In this document: in pieces, positions 43,493-54,637 of the stretch | Layout of the letters: the number at the start of each line of letters is the position of its first letter | Numbering within the stretch: position 1 is the stretch's first letter | Translations under genes and position numbers: made by a program | Source: Mycocentrospora acerina | Taxonomy: Eukaryota > Ascomycota > Dothideomycetes > Pleosporales | Assembly (NCBI GenBank): GCA_022701365.1 | Contig: JAKUHH010000068.1 | Span: forward strand, 497,189-561,188 | Direction of reading: 5' to 3' | DNA length: 64,000 nt | Notes under the pieces: generated by a model | Told to the model about the DNA's origin: nothing | Databases searched by the model: none | Seen by the model: the letters and a program-made list of their open reading frames with translations, nothing else

Positions 43493-45580
43493 TCAAGGCA
43501 TCGTGAAAAAAGGCTTGCTCTTCCAAGTTTTCAACTTTGTGGATGAGCTCGATCGCAATCTCGACGGGTTAGAGGACTGTTCTGCCGCCGGAGAAGGAGG
43601 TGGAAATCGCACTGTTGATGGAGAAACGGGAGATATTGGGGGCAGAGGAGCTGTCCTCGGGAACTCGTATGAGTTTGTCATGTCCTGCGGTGTAGGCCAA
43701 TCTAATGTGCGTACCGAAGCACTATCATCCTCTGAGATACCCGACAAGGTCAGCCGATCAGCATGAGAGCTTAAGAGGGAGCCTAATCGGGTATTGTAGG
43801 TGGTAGATAGACGGATCGTATCCGTGTCGGAAGTCGAGCTCATCGTCGACATGGTCCGGAGTGATGTTACACTCGATGCTCGATCAGATCCTGAGTTTGA
43901 CGAATGTGTGACCCCATCATGCTTGTGGGCGCCACAGTGAATATCTTCTCTCGAAGTTTGGTCGCGAAGGATCTCGAACAACCTGTCGCGGACGTCTCGT
44001 GCCGAAGGCCGAACAACAGGCGCTCGACTGAGCATGCTTCGAACAAGGCTCAAGATGTAGGGCACGGCGCGAAAAGCGTCATCGTCGTGTTCACATGAAG
44101 CCTTTTCCAGGACGTCTATCCATGTAGAGACCTTTTCGAGGTTTGCATGAAACGAAGAATCTGAGCGAGAGTTCTTCCCACCGGTGCTGCTCTTGTGCTT
44201 GGTTGTTCGGTGTTTGGTGAACTCTTGAGGCTTCTTCTTCAGCATAAAGGATATGATCTCGAGGAAGACACAAGCTAAAGAAAACACGTCCGCCTTTTCT
44301 GTCTCGTGCACACGTGAGCGTGCTTTCGGTACCGGCTTAGTTCTTTTGAAGCCAAAGTTGAACCCAGAGAATTCACCGGTAGGAGTTTTTGTCAGCTTCT
44401 GACGGTGAGAGCCACTACCATTAGAATTTGAAGAGCCGGAGGAGCTTTTGCTCATAATCGAGGCATGTCGGGTACTTGGAATGGTGGGCGCGGGACAAGC
44501 CGAGGTAGCATCTGAAGATCCTTGAGCAACATTGGCTTCTGGTGCGCCGTACACGTAAACGTCGGCGGGATCCGGTCTCTTGTCTCTCTGGAATGTTTCC
44601 AAGCTACCAATATCACTAAACGCAATCTCGTTGCGCTCATCGATGAGTATGTTAGATGGACGTATCGCGGAATGACAAAAGCCGCTCTGGTGTAGAGTTG
44701 TCATTGCGTCAGCCAAACAATGAAGCCAGTTTAGCACCAGCCATCTTCTGTCGGGTTTGGGCAGCTTCTGGTACTGAGTGGGATTGCGATGGTCGATGAA
44801 AGTGCGGAGCGTGTGTTGCCCCACAAAGTTAGTCACAACATAGCCAGCGCCTTTCGCAGTGTAGGAAGCCCAAACGCGGGCGAAATGCTCATGCTCAACC
44901 ATTTTTGCGCTCTCCACGTCCATCATAAATTCTGATTCAAGAGCGTCTGGTGATTCGGCGTCTCCCAGGGCAAACTTTCTCCGTACGTATGTCTCTTTGG
45001 GCCTTTTGGGCAAGTGGACACGCGACCAATTCTGAAGACTGACTGCGGGGGGGAGTTCCATCACGAATTCGAGAGGCACCTCTTCGTTTGGTGCATAATC
45101 AATATGAACTCCATCTTGGAGCTCTCGGAGCAAGAAGGTAAATTGTGTGTGGTAGAAACGGGCGTTTGCGTGATTGTCGCGTCTGTTTGAAAGCGAAAGT
45201 TGCTCAATATCCTCCATTTGAAGTGGCAGATCGTCGTCGTCCCACGACTTGTCGACTACAGCAAAAACCCTGTCTGCCTCGCCAATCTCAGCGAGTATGA
45301 GAAACAATCTCCTTGCTTTTTCCATTATCCATTCGATATATGTATCATCGCTGAGATCCCCAAAGCCGACGGAGAGTGTCAGACGCTCTCTTTCGTGTGG
45401 TTGTAGCCGTGAAGTAACAAAATCCTGTGTGACTTTCTCGTTGATTCTTTCCTCGGTCCACCATATTTGCTGTAGCGCAGCATGAGGGGTGACAAGCGAA
45501 TGCCCCGCATACCCATATATCATGGCATTTAGTGCAACAGTTTGGTCATTGACCACATTTGTCAATGTTCTTGCGCTCAT
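43493..45580 (-). CDS. Protein-kinase-fold protein, probable pseudokinase
   Basis: This is a single-exon gene of 695 residues. An N-terminal helical region of about 200 residues is followed by a kinase-like domain at about 200-540. The alpha-C/beta-4 region VEHEHFARVWASY, the hinge region and the helix before the catalytic loop (LADAMTTLHQSGF) are recognisable. The HRDxKPxN motif reads HSAIRPSN, so the catalytic Asp is Ala. The DFG position reads SDIG, which keeps the Asp. No clear VAIK lysine is present (RRKFALGD). A Ser/Gly/Lys-rich insert of about 70 residues interrupts the activation segment. The C-terminal 150 residues are Ser/Pro-rich and disordered. It probably acts as a scaffold or regulator rather than an enzyme; similar proteins are common in filamentous fungi. 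Confidence 0.82.
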   Translation of the reverse strand: MSARTLTNVVNDQTVALNAMIYGYAGHSLVTPHAALQQIWWTEERINEKVTQDFVTSRLQPHERERLTLSVGFGDLSDDTYIEWIMEKARRLFLILAEIGEADRVFAVVDKSWDDDDLPLQMEDIEQLSLSNRRDNHANARFYHTQFTFLLRELQDGVHIDYAPNEEVPLEFVMELPPAVSLQNWSRVHLPKRPKETYVRRKFALGDAESPDALESEFMMDVESAKMVEHEHFARVWASYTAKGAGYVVTNFVGQHTLRTFIDHRNPTQYQKLPKPDRRWLVLNWLHCLADAMTTLHQSGFCHSAIRPSNILIDERNEIAFSDIGSLETFQRDKRPDPADVYVYGAPEANVAQGSSDATSACPAPTIPSTRHASIMSKSSSGSSNSNGSGSHRQKLTKTPTGEFSGFNFGFKRTKPVPKARSRVHETEKADVFSLACVFLEIISFMLKKKPQEFTKHRTTKHKSSTGGKNSRSDSSFHANLEKVSTWIDVLEKASCEHDDDAFRAVPYILSLVRSMLSRAPVVRPSARDVRDRLFEILRDQTSREDIHCGAHKHDGVTHSSNSGSDRASSVTSLRTMSTMSSTSDTDTIRLSTTYNTRLGSLLSSHADRLTLSGISEDDSASVRTLDWPTPQDMTNSYEFPRTAPLPPISPVSPSTVRFPPPSPAAEQSSNPSRLRSSSSTKLKTWKSKPFFTMP

Positions 45581-47253
45581 GGTGTCGGCGAGGGGTGAGT
45601 CCGGTGCTCGGACTTTGTGGCCGCACTGCTGGCGGTATGGCTAGAGAATCTGGGTCGCGTTAAAGGCGGGGAATGCGATGCGCTGCTGGTCATAACTGGA
45701 AGGTTGGAAACATGAGGTGAACTAGATGTTGCAATATAGTAGAGTAGAGCTGGAGGCGTGTTGAAAAAGTCAGTGGGGCCAGAGTTATCTACTTTTAATT
45801 GTGGTACAATTGTTCATCCGCCTGTCGGAAGGCTGCTCGTTGTGGCAAGCGGCATGGCAGCGAGCACGCGGCTTCGGTAGAACCGGCTAGAGACCAATCA
45901 TCAGGGGTGTGAGTGATGGGACGCGCAGACTGGAGCATGTTGGCGCGGCGAGAAAGGCCCTTTGGCCTCAGAACGCTCAGCGGATCCCGGAGTGGTCAGC
46001 CATGTGGCATTGACCAGGGTATTCCAGGTCGAGGGAATGGGTGATAAGACATGTGCGTGTGCGCTCGTGCAGGAAGCGAAGAGTGGAGGTGCAGGGAAGA
46101 CAGGAGACTAAAACGACACGCCAATAAAAGTGCGGAGAGCGGCTGCTAAGGAGACTACCAGAGGTCAAGGCTGCACTGTGCTGCAGTCAGCAGATGGCGG
46201 GCAATTCAAATTCCCCCCGTTCGGAGAGAAGGCGACGGCGGCGAAAAGTAATGTGAGGGTTGTAGCCAGTCGTGTTACGTCTCCTCGCCAGAGCCTGTAA
46301 TTGCTCGCGTGAGAGCAAACTTTGCGCAGATGATACCACGACCGTCTAACATTGCGTGCAGCCTGTGGCTGTTTCCATCATCCTTCGCTGCTGGGCAAGC
46401 CTCATGCAAGTCCGCGCGGTGGCACGGATAGGGAAGCTGACGATGCTCGTTGGCGGACCATGTACCGGTGGGAGTGCTCCAAAGCGCGGTTCCACGCTTC
46501 TTCGGGCGATCGTTATGGCGCCATCCTCCACTTCGTGACTGCTAGGTCATCGTGGGAGCAAGCCGAGTGGCATACGGCATGTATTACCACGGTAGGCCTT
46601 ATCGATGCATCTCGGTGCTCGAGATAGGACGCAGCCGCCTTCAAACTCGACCCAGCGCTGAGTTGGTGGGAAAAATAGGCAATACAAACGACGACAATAG
46701 CACATGCCACAGCTTGATCTTGGGGACACAATAACCCGTTTGAGGCCCCGGAGAAGATTTCGGAAGATGCGCAGGGCCCGTGGTTCATAAGACTGAGATA
46801 CAGCCTGACGATAGCGGGACAGCCTGGAGAAGCGTGTGGGAGGTGCGGCGTCACAATGACAGCTGTCTTCGCCCGTTATGCCCTCTCTTGTCCCGGCACC
46901 TTGCATGCGTGGTCTTCGCGCCCAACGTCTTGCAAGAGTCAAGAGTCAAAGTCAAGAGTCAAGAGAAATTTTGGGCACAAATTTTGGGCCATGAAGCCTC
47001 GAACCGTCGATCACACACTACCAATTCGTTCTTGTACCAACCCTGCGTTCCGCGCACCGTTCACCACATGCCGAGCCAGCATGTCGGGTCTGTTGAGCGC
47101 CCGCTCAATCAGGTAGGAGGCAACGGCAACCTTGTTGCCTTGAAAACGAGCGAGACTTATGCAGGGTTACAAATGCCATCGACACCCTGCATAATTCTTC
47201 ATCGTCTTCAACTCTCACTCATTTGCTGTAGGCACTTGTCATTCCACCGAACA
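45581..47253. other. Intergenic region upstream of the kinase-like gene
   Basis: No gene is supported. Overlapping frames on both strands at 46352-47325 show no motifs. A small AAGAGTC repeat lies at 46931-46966. Confidence 0.45.
46931..46966 (+). repeat. AAGAGTC short tandem repeat
   Basis: Four to five imperfect AAGAGTC/AAAGTC units in tandem. Confidence 0.75.
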
Positions 47254-47688
47254 ATGCTCCTCGCGGCAGTACTTTGTGGCAGACTGAGTAGTGCGGCAGG
47301 TGAGCAAATGCGAAGGCGTCGGTAACCCTAGCAGGCAATCTTAGGGCAAATTTAGAGATCTTCTATTCGGCCAAAATCATTTCCTTCACTCGCTGTTCCC
47401 GCATCAATCTTTACCTCCCTCCCAATCTCCACATCTCACAATCGAATTGACCCCTAATTTCCTCGTCTCGCAGCACTACTGTCACCTCCCTCACACACAC
47501 TCCCTCTCCCCATCACGTCATCTCCTCAAGCCATCCCACTCACGTCAAAACTTATAGAAAAAGAAACTTGGCCAGTTATCGAAACCTCATCTTCCACGAA
47601 CGACATTGGTCCACCTCGTTCAAGTGCCGAACGGCCCGGCCTTAGCTTGCTCATAGCATGGACGCATACGCGTGGCGTAGTATTATAG
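47254..47688 (+). CDS. Candidate small two-exon protein (86 residues), weak
   Basis: Exons 47254-47299 and 47474-47688 join in frame across a 174-nt intron (donor G|GTGAGC, acceptor CTCGCAG). The product begins MLLAAVLCGRLSSAAALLSP, a short hydrophobic start resembling a secretory signal. It continues with a Ser/Thr/Pro-rich stretch. It has no Cys pairs or known motif. The support is only the frame-consistent splice and composition, so it may be chance. Confidence 0.2.
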
Positions 47689-48230
47689 GCGGAGTAGGCG
47701 TGACTATCTTGGCCTCGTGGTGTGGTCTACAAACCTATCGCTAAATATCTAGGTAATACCATGAGGAGGCTATTAATCCCGAGTGTCTGGAACACGTATT
47801 GGACGCTGGCATCGATAGTCGTGCAAGTGCGGCTGTTACTCCACTAGCAGTGACATTCCACCACCATTGACGCAATTGATCCAGATGTCGCCGATACTGC
47901 TGCACGCCTGAATGGCGAACCACTGGGGATGGCTAATAGGGATTAAATGATTGTGTCATGCGTGAGAGTAAGCGTTAGGGCGAGTAGAGTGTTTGAATTG
48001 CACATCCTATCGAGGCTACCATGCTTAAGAAAATCCAATTTGATCATAAAAAAGCAATGCATTATTCGTTGCCATGTTATCTGTATAATATATTCTCGTA
48101 GGAATGGTCAACATACCCATCATAGTTCCATAGAACTGCACCCCTCGATGAACCTCATCCATAATTACCTTTACATCGGCACATAATCCGTTTTTCAAGT
48201 TCTCAAATCCCCACATACTACATGCTCCAC

Positions 48231-49653
48231 TCACAACCAGGCGAAGAGAGCCATAACACCAGCAAGGGCGGCGCTCATGCCTTTCAATTCCTGGTTCAAC
48301 CCACCTGAAGGAGCGCCTCCAGTAGCCGATGCTGACGCTGCTGTCTGCGAGCCTGACCCCGTTGCTGAGCTACGTGTACCCGTTCCAGTCGCCGTCGCAC
48401 TTCCAGTTCTTGAAGTTGCAGCCGCTTGGCCCATAAGAGGTAGTGCTGCAGATGGGTTGACCTCCCAGGCAACACTCGTAAAGTCTGGACACTTTGGAGC
48501 AGACTTTGTGGGGTTGTAAGCACTGGCTTTGACGCCAGTGGGATTCAAAGTTTTCCAGACGTTGCCCAAGTTACTGAAGTCTGGCTGGACCGGTATAGGT
48601 GTTCCAGATCGGGGGAAACCGTCAGGTGGTGCACCAAGTGAAGCTGGGTCGACCTTTGAACCATATGAAATCAAACCATAGTTATTTGCTTCTTCGATCC
48701 ATTCGTAAACAATAGATCCAGACCATGTATCCGCCATGTCGCCAAACAGAGCATTTTGATCAGCAAAGTCTCGTGGGCGTACCGTATTGCATCCCGTTTC
48801 CGACATGAAGATGGGAATCTGCAATTCCGTCGAGTTTGCTTCAAGCTGATTATAACCAGACTGCGTGTACGAGCTTGGTCCGCACCAAGAGTATGCGTTC
48901 AGCGAAAAAAACTCGAGAGCTTCAGAGGCATTACCACAAGCGAGATAATCCTGCAGCATAGGACGCAGTGAGGCGATATCGGCGGCGGAGTAGCCAATGG
49001 GGATGTTACGGTATTTTTTCGATTCGCGGTAGGCTCTCATATCGCGGACGGCAGCCTTGACATATGGTGCTGCTGAGGAACCAGCGGCTATTACTGTCAG
49101 TAAACTTTCATACAGCAAGACTACTATCCTCAAGAATGCATACCAGTGTTGATAACCTCGTTGCCAATGAAGAAGCCGGCAACATTGTCAAACTGCTGAA
49201 ACTCATCAAGCACCTTAGCAAAAGCATCGTGCTGAACGGTTGTCCATTTTGGTTCAGTCTGCTCAATGGTAGTGTTGAAAGTGTCTAAGTCTATCCATGT
49301 ATAGATTCCAGCGTCCGCAAAGGCAGTCATGCAGCCCTTGTGGTCCGCGTAGGGGTTGACGTGGTAGACGCGAATCGAGTTTGTGCCGATTGTTTTCATG
49401 AGCGACGCGTCGAGCTGGCATTGCTTTGTGTTGACGAGTGGGTCTTCGGGGACCAATTGATATGCGATACCTGGTCAAAGGTTAGATATGATTCTCAAGC
49501 TAGGGATGTATCTGCGGTGTTCATTCACATACCTTTAACGTAGAACTGGTTGCCATCACTGGTGAAGAATTTGGAACCTTTGACCGAAATTGTAGCAATT
49601 GCCTGCACGGCCGTCACGCTCGCGAGCGCGCATGTTAATACCGAGCGCAGCAT
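48231..49653 (-). CDS. GPI-anchored 1,3-beta-glucanosyltransferase, GH72 (Gas/Gel type)
   Basis: This enzyme elongates cell-wall beta-1,3-glucan by transglycosylation at the plasma membrane. The minus-strand exons are 49653-49533, 49470-49144 and 49087-48231, giving 434 residues. It has a signal peptide (MLRSVLTCALASVTAVQA), the GH72 start (ISVKGSKFFTSDGNQFYVKGIAYQ, split here by an intron after KG), and catalytic glutamates E145 (FFIGNEVIN) and E246 (MSETGCN). There is no C-terminal CBM43/X8 cysteine box, so it is a GH72-minus member. A Ser/Thr/Gly-rich linker ends in a hydrophobic GPI-attachment tail (MSAALAGVMALFAWL). In fungi such genes respond to the cell-wall-integrity pathway, whose MAP kinase is also in this window. 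Confidence 0.94.
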
Positions 49654-50741
49654 GACTGAGAGAAGAATAGCAACGAGCGGCAATGCCTAAGAAAAAGGCA
49701 CTTTCTGAACGACTGTGGAATCAACGGTGAGGAGATCGAATGGAGAACGCGCGCACCAGTATCTGAGGCGCGGGCGGTACAAAAGGGAAAGCGCCATCAC
49801 AAACGCCTTCACCCCGGCAAGACGAGCCGTGTCGAGCAAACAGGCAAAAGCTGTAAATGCGCATCATGAATTTGCAGTATGGGTAATTGAGAACGCGCTA
49901 TAAAACGCTTGGTCGATCTCCAAAGCTTGTCATAGGTGTATCCCGTTTAGCGCATTGCTTAGCCGCATAAACCAAGGTATTTTGCTGTGTGAAACAGGGC
50001 ATCGTGGTTCATCGTCCCAGCAACAATTTGATAAGGACGCGAAGTGGATCTATTGCCACTGATATTCGCGATCCGGGCCCGTCGCGAGATACAGTTGCTT
50101 ATCTATCTTAAGAACAGTGCTCAATTAAGCGTCATATTTCGTATGAACAGGGAGAACCACAAGTCACGACAACGTAGAGAAAGAAAAAACTCAGGCTCAA
50201 CAAAGTCAACACTAGTAGAACACAGCTCGAGAAATCATTCATCGCCAAGCCTTTAATCTTATCTAGGGCTCAAGCTAGGCTTTACCTTGAATGTATTCAG
50301 TCCAGATCTCTAACCCTATTTGCCACAGTCTTTCTTAGAATACAGCATTTATTGAATTCCAAAAGAGGTCGAACGTGTTTGGAATATGAACGCCTCATCA
50401 TGTGATACTCATATGGTCACATATTTATCTCCTCGGGTTTTAGACTGCTAGCCTTCAATCAATTGCTCTCATATGAACTTCATCCTCGCACTTATTTCAA
50501 CAGAATGGGGCCAACCGACGAGTTGGAGATGGGGTGGCTTAGACTTCAGCCATGTACCGCGGTCGTGGCTGCCGCAGTTGGTTCCATGTTGGAATGTTTG
50601 ATTCCGGGTATAATTCCAAGCTTGCTGTATGAGTTCTACAATATGCAAATGCGTGCGTGTGAAGAAGATATGATTGCATTCATAAGCTATCTCAATGAGC
50701 CCAAAGCACATTGAAATGAGCGGCATGCCAAGCGAAGCATA
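49654..50741. other. Spacer upstream of the GH72 gene
   Basis: This holds the GH72 promoter and the 3' flank of the F-box-like gene. It becomes AT-rich after about 50080. Small frames at 50463-50726 overlap on both strands and have no motif. Confidence 0.5.
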
Positions 50742-52007
50742 TCATATCCTATCCTTCTCACCCAACACGACCCTTTCGCACCACGAGCACCAGCTTCTGA
50801 GCTGCCCCTTGACCTCACGTTCAAGATACTGTATCGACTTCTCCTTCTCATCTTCATATAGCTTCACGCACTCACCAACGCGGACTTGCTTCTTATGCTT
50901 GACCTTGAGAACACCACCAATGCCCTCGATCTCTTGCGCAAGATAACTTGTGCCACGCCAGCGCTCTGGTGACTCTGGTGAACTGCCTATTGCGTCCAGT
51001 ATATCCTGATTGCATGTCTCATGCTCAATTGTTCTCGCCCCAAGGCACGAATGCCCGCGGCCACACTCGACACCCTCGTTACCTTCACCAGCGCCAGTAC
51101 CTACTCCACCAAGGTAGTGACTGTACCGTGTGCGCCAACTCCAACCGCGGACGTACATAGTATCTGCATTCCGCAGGTCCTTGCCACACGGCGCGCACAG
51201 CCAAACAACACTGTCACAAGTGCATGGCGTTCTTTCAAATGCTGACGTAGTGAAAGCTTGAGTTTTATCCGATTCAAAGTAGTTCAGGCGTGGTGTTGGA
51301 GATGACGATGGCGAGGGTGAGCTTGAAGATGACGAACGTGGTTTAGGAGAGGCCAGTATCAAGGAGAGGGGTGCTTTTGTGCACGTCCGACATAGTCTGC
51401 GATGGCGAGCACGCAAGGCAGGAGTCGGCGGTGGCTTCATGGTGCAGTTCTGCAATTGTCAGTACTCTTCAGTGTCTTGACCACAACGCCATTGTCATAC
51501 CCGGCACACGACACTCGCGCAGCGCGAGCACTCGCCCACCATATCTCGTGCACACAGACCCACTCTCCCAGTCGTCAGTCGACGTGAATCTCCCACAGCG
51601 CCCGCATCACCATCCTCATTGCAGCAATGCAGTGTGCGCTTGACAAGCTGCTGGCGATATTCGAGCAAATTTGCACGGAACTGTCTGCATGTACGGCTCA
51701 GATTGTGCAACGTGTTGAGATCGAGCTGACTGGCAAGCTGTCTGACGATACTGCATCGTGAACGTGGTTAGCATGCATCAGGGCGTGGAGCCAAGTCCAT
51801 GCTAGAGGTTCAGGCTCACGGATAACAGCTCAAAGCGGCCGAAAATCCATTGACGTTAGGATTCGGCCGCGAGCTGTCCTCTGCTGTTGCTGGCGTTGGA
51901 AGAGTGAGCGAGTGATGAAGTGGCTTCACATAAGGTAGGTCTGGGACGTGTGAAGCGAGAGGAGAAGGCGCATCGTCACCCAAGTCAAGGTCAAATATGA
52001 CCGCCAT
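50742..52007 (-). CDS. F-box-like protein with cysteine-rich C-terminal half
   Basis: The minus-strand exons are 52007-51820, 51750-51501 and 51449-50742, giving 381 residues. The start MAVIFDLDLGDDAPSP is the first ATG of the coding-like stretch; the frame is open further upstream. After a Pro-rich leader, an F-box-like helix set is visible (about 62-95: PIVRQLASQLDLNTLHNLSR, then TCRQFRANLLEYR). This would place it in an SCF ubiquitin ligase. Cys pairs follow (CSRCASVVCRNC, RRLCRTC), then further Cys/His pairs (CTCDSVVWLCAPCGKDL, CGRGHSC), suggesting a zinc-binding module that may select the substrate. A Ser-rich stretch interrupts the two. The target is unknown. Confidence 0.75.
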
Positions 52008-52289
52008 CGTGGAGATCTGCAGCACCAAAAAAAAGCATCGAAGCCAGCAGCAAGAGCTTTGAAAGGGGCGTTTGATGTTGAAGTATGAGCGATAACGGAG
52101 CCATGACGAGCTGATGCGATCCATCAGGGTGGGGCTCTTGGCGTTTGAATCAACCACGCGACGCGTCGTTCCAAGACTGACATTCACTTTTTTACGTTTA
52201 CACATGACCGCAAAGCCGATGTCATCCGAATCTGATCCGACGACGCGTTAATGCGGCGGTTCTCTACTCGTAGCATACCAATTACATGA

Positions 52290-52583
52290 AGGCTTCTGAT
52301 TGAAAGTAACACTGCAGGTCCAGCATTCAGTTCTTGCGTTGAAGTTCACGAAAAAGGTCATATATCGGGTGACATTCACCTAAACAATGCTCTGGAGCAT
52401 CTGACGGTCCCCGAAGACACTTTGGACTTCGTTTACATCAGATACAGCACCAAATTGTGTCAACATTTCAAACTAGGGTTAACTTCTGTTGTGAACCCCT
52501 ATCTTGAGAGAATATATCTGTTTTCTGGAGTGCTATTCGCAGAACAAGAACTTCAATGCTCCATCATATTTCGAAACAGATGA
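52290..52583 (+). pseudogene. ATG-less coding remnant, possibly SAM-methyltransferase
   Basis: An uninterrupted frame of 97 codons lies between TGA (52287-52289) and TGA (52581-52583), with no start codon. The translation looks like protein: GDIHLNNALEHLTVPEDTLD is followed by FVYIRYSTKL. The pattern of an acidic strand end, spacer and DFVYIRY resembles the post-motif region (DLVHxR) of fungal LaeA-like class I methyltransferases. The later PGG motif expected in that family is not preserved. The assignment is tentative; a decayed gene is the simplest reading. Confidence 0.35.
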
Positions 52584-53677
52584 ATATGCTATAAGGTTGA
52601 GCAAGATAATAGTAAATTAATTTCCCTAACTCATTCTAAATTCGCAAATGATATCGTCTTCCGTTAATTGCATAGTTCGATGTGAAAACGATTAGCTTGT
52701 CGAGTTATTGTGTTTTCTATCGCATTAGGGTTGTAATTTTTTTGAGAATTTCTAGGCCAGATTGCAAGGAGTGAAATTCTTGAGCCAACGCGATGCTTTC
52801 GGTGGTGGATTGTTCAAGATTTGGGCATTAACTAAGTGCATCGCGAGCGTTGCCATCTGATTTTCTGAACATGATGCTCATATATTACCTCCGAGTGATG
52901 TAATGTCGAAGTTGCATCTTGCAAATGGGAGGAAGTTGTGAAATGTGCCTAAACTAGCAAAGAGAGCAAAACCAGTGGTACGTCAAAGTTCTACCATAAC
53001 TTAGACTCATCATGATTGTAAAGATTTCACTGACACGTATTGGAACAGGCAATCACTCACAGCTCGCATCAACAAGCGGGATGAGTACAAGCCTCTACGT
53101 TATCTAGCTTGGCATTAGACTTAGTGAGCAAGGCAACTTCTGATGTTGTTTGATCAACTTTGAATCGATCTCAGCACGTACGTAGATGTAGGTCATCGTT
53201 GTAAGATAATTTACTTCAACAATCTGGCAAGATCAATGCTGAAATGTTGATTACAGTTATTGGCCCATTTTTATATCAATACCGAAGAAATTTACAGCGT
53301 TATCCAAGATACCCTTTTCCTCAAATTATTCACTGCCATGAGCCAGTCTCCAGTCAAAACACCCTCTACAACGTCACATGATTACTAACGCTTGCAACTT
53401 CTTAAAAACTATTACGGGAAAGTACAAGAGAATTGTATGCATCAATACACAAGACAATGAACTCCACACATTGCGTCGGAGTAGATGACTTGAGTAGTGC
53501 CAACATTATAATTTTTGCACTTACTAATCTTCCACAACTCCGCGGATAATCTCATCCAAGTCTACAACCTCTATTTTTAATCATCTAGCGAGAGTCAGCA
53601 TGATGAAGATCATGCCTACCACATTCCTGCCTTTCTTGACACTCTGTAACGACAATCCAAGCATGACGAGTGCACCT

Positions 53678-53965
53678 TCAAGAGTAGACACGGAGGCCCA
53701 ACTGTAAGCCATGTTCTAGCAAAAAGTAGCTGAGAAGCGCGAGACTGAATTTCAACTCCCCGCACCCGTTCATAATTCTTTCGATTCCCTTGACGTTGTT
53801 ATTTTGGGACTTTTGGTCCCTGCTATTTAAGCCATCAGTATATTTGTCAACAAATGCCTTGAATCAGGATATAAATTTGAATCTCTTGGTGTTGGAGACA
53901 CCCATATTACTTTCACTTGTCTCATTGTTCTTGGAACCCATGATGTCTTCGCTAGAATCACTGCT
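53678..53965 (-). pseudogene. Coding remnant with one internal stop
   Basis: The minus-strand frame of 95 codons plus a terminal stop runs from 53965 down to 53678 with a single internal TGA. Composition is protein-like, for example SEDIMGSKNNETSESNMG, then KAFVDKYTDGLNSRDQ after the stop and IERIMNGCGELKF. No family recognised. Confidence 0.3.
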
Positions 53966-54370
53966 TTACCCACACCCTGGGTCTAGAAGCTACAGATTGT
54001 GGAACCAGCATGGATAGAATCCTTTCTCCAACAATGGTCACTTTCACTATGTTTTTTAAATAATATTTTGATCGGCAGCTTATGAAGGTAAATCGACAAA
54101 GTTACATGAATTTTCTGTAGTATTGCTGCTTGTCGAAACTGCATTACTTCACAAATTTCACCGCCAGCTACCACCATCCTCTGATTGTAGCAAGGGCTTG
54201 GTTACTCACGCTTTCTGCGACCGTCTGAAAAATAGTTAATTCAAGAAATTGTGATAAATCAGTGTGCCTGTTTCGTAATATTCTCTAAAACTTACGAACC
54301 CAAGACATAGATCCTCCACTACCCTAAGGTCATCAGTCTATGTACCTTCACCTCGTTACTTTGCCTTTTT

Positions 54371-54637
54371 TCAGACTATGAATGAAGAGCTATCGGAGTT
54401 ATAAACTACAAAAGCATCTTCAACTTCATCAGCGCCAAATACCATTATAGCACCAGTGAAATCACATGTGCGCCCGTGAAGGAATCCGAGAACTACTGTC
54501 GTTGAACCACTCCATCCGACACTGTCTAGGCTCTCACCAGTGGCTTCCTAAGTGTATTTTCCTAAAATACCGTCGCTTTTGGCGCTTCTTAAGTTAGTAT
54601 AAGAGTCCTCAACATCCATGCACTTCCTTGGGGTATC
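54371..54637 (-). pseudogene. Coding remnant with one internal stop
   Basis: The minus-strand frame starts after a plausible splice acceptor (CTAGTAG at 54638-54644) and runs from 54637 to a TGA at 54371-54373. A single TAG at 54548-54550 breaks it. The translation is strikingly protein-like: RSAKSDGILGKYT, the stop, then EATGESLDSVGWSGSTTVVL and FTGAIMVFGADEVEDAFVVY. No family recognised. The intact residue pattern on both sides of a single CAG-to-TAG-type change fits a recently disabled exon. Confidence 0.4.

Noticed and set aside
52770..52800. GTGAAATTCTTG, a word found in 18S rRNA
   Set aside because: Only this short word matches; the flanks do not resemble rRNA.
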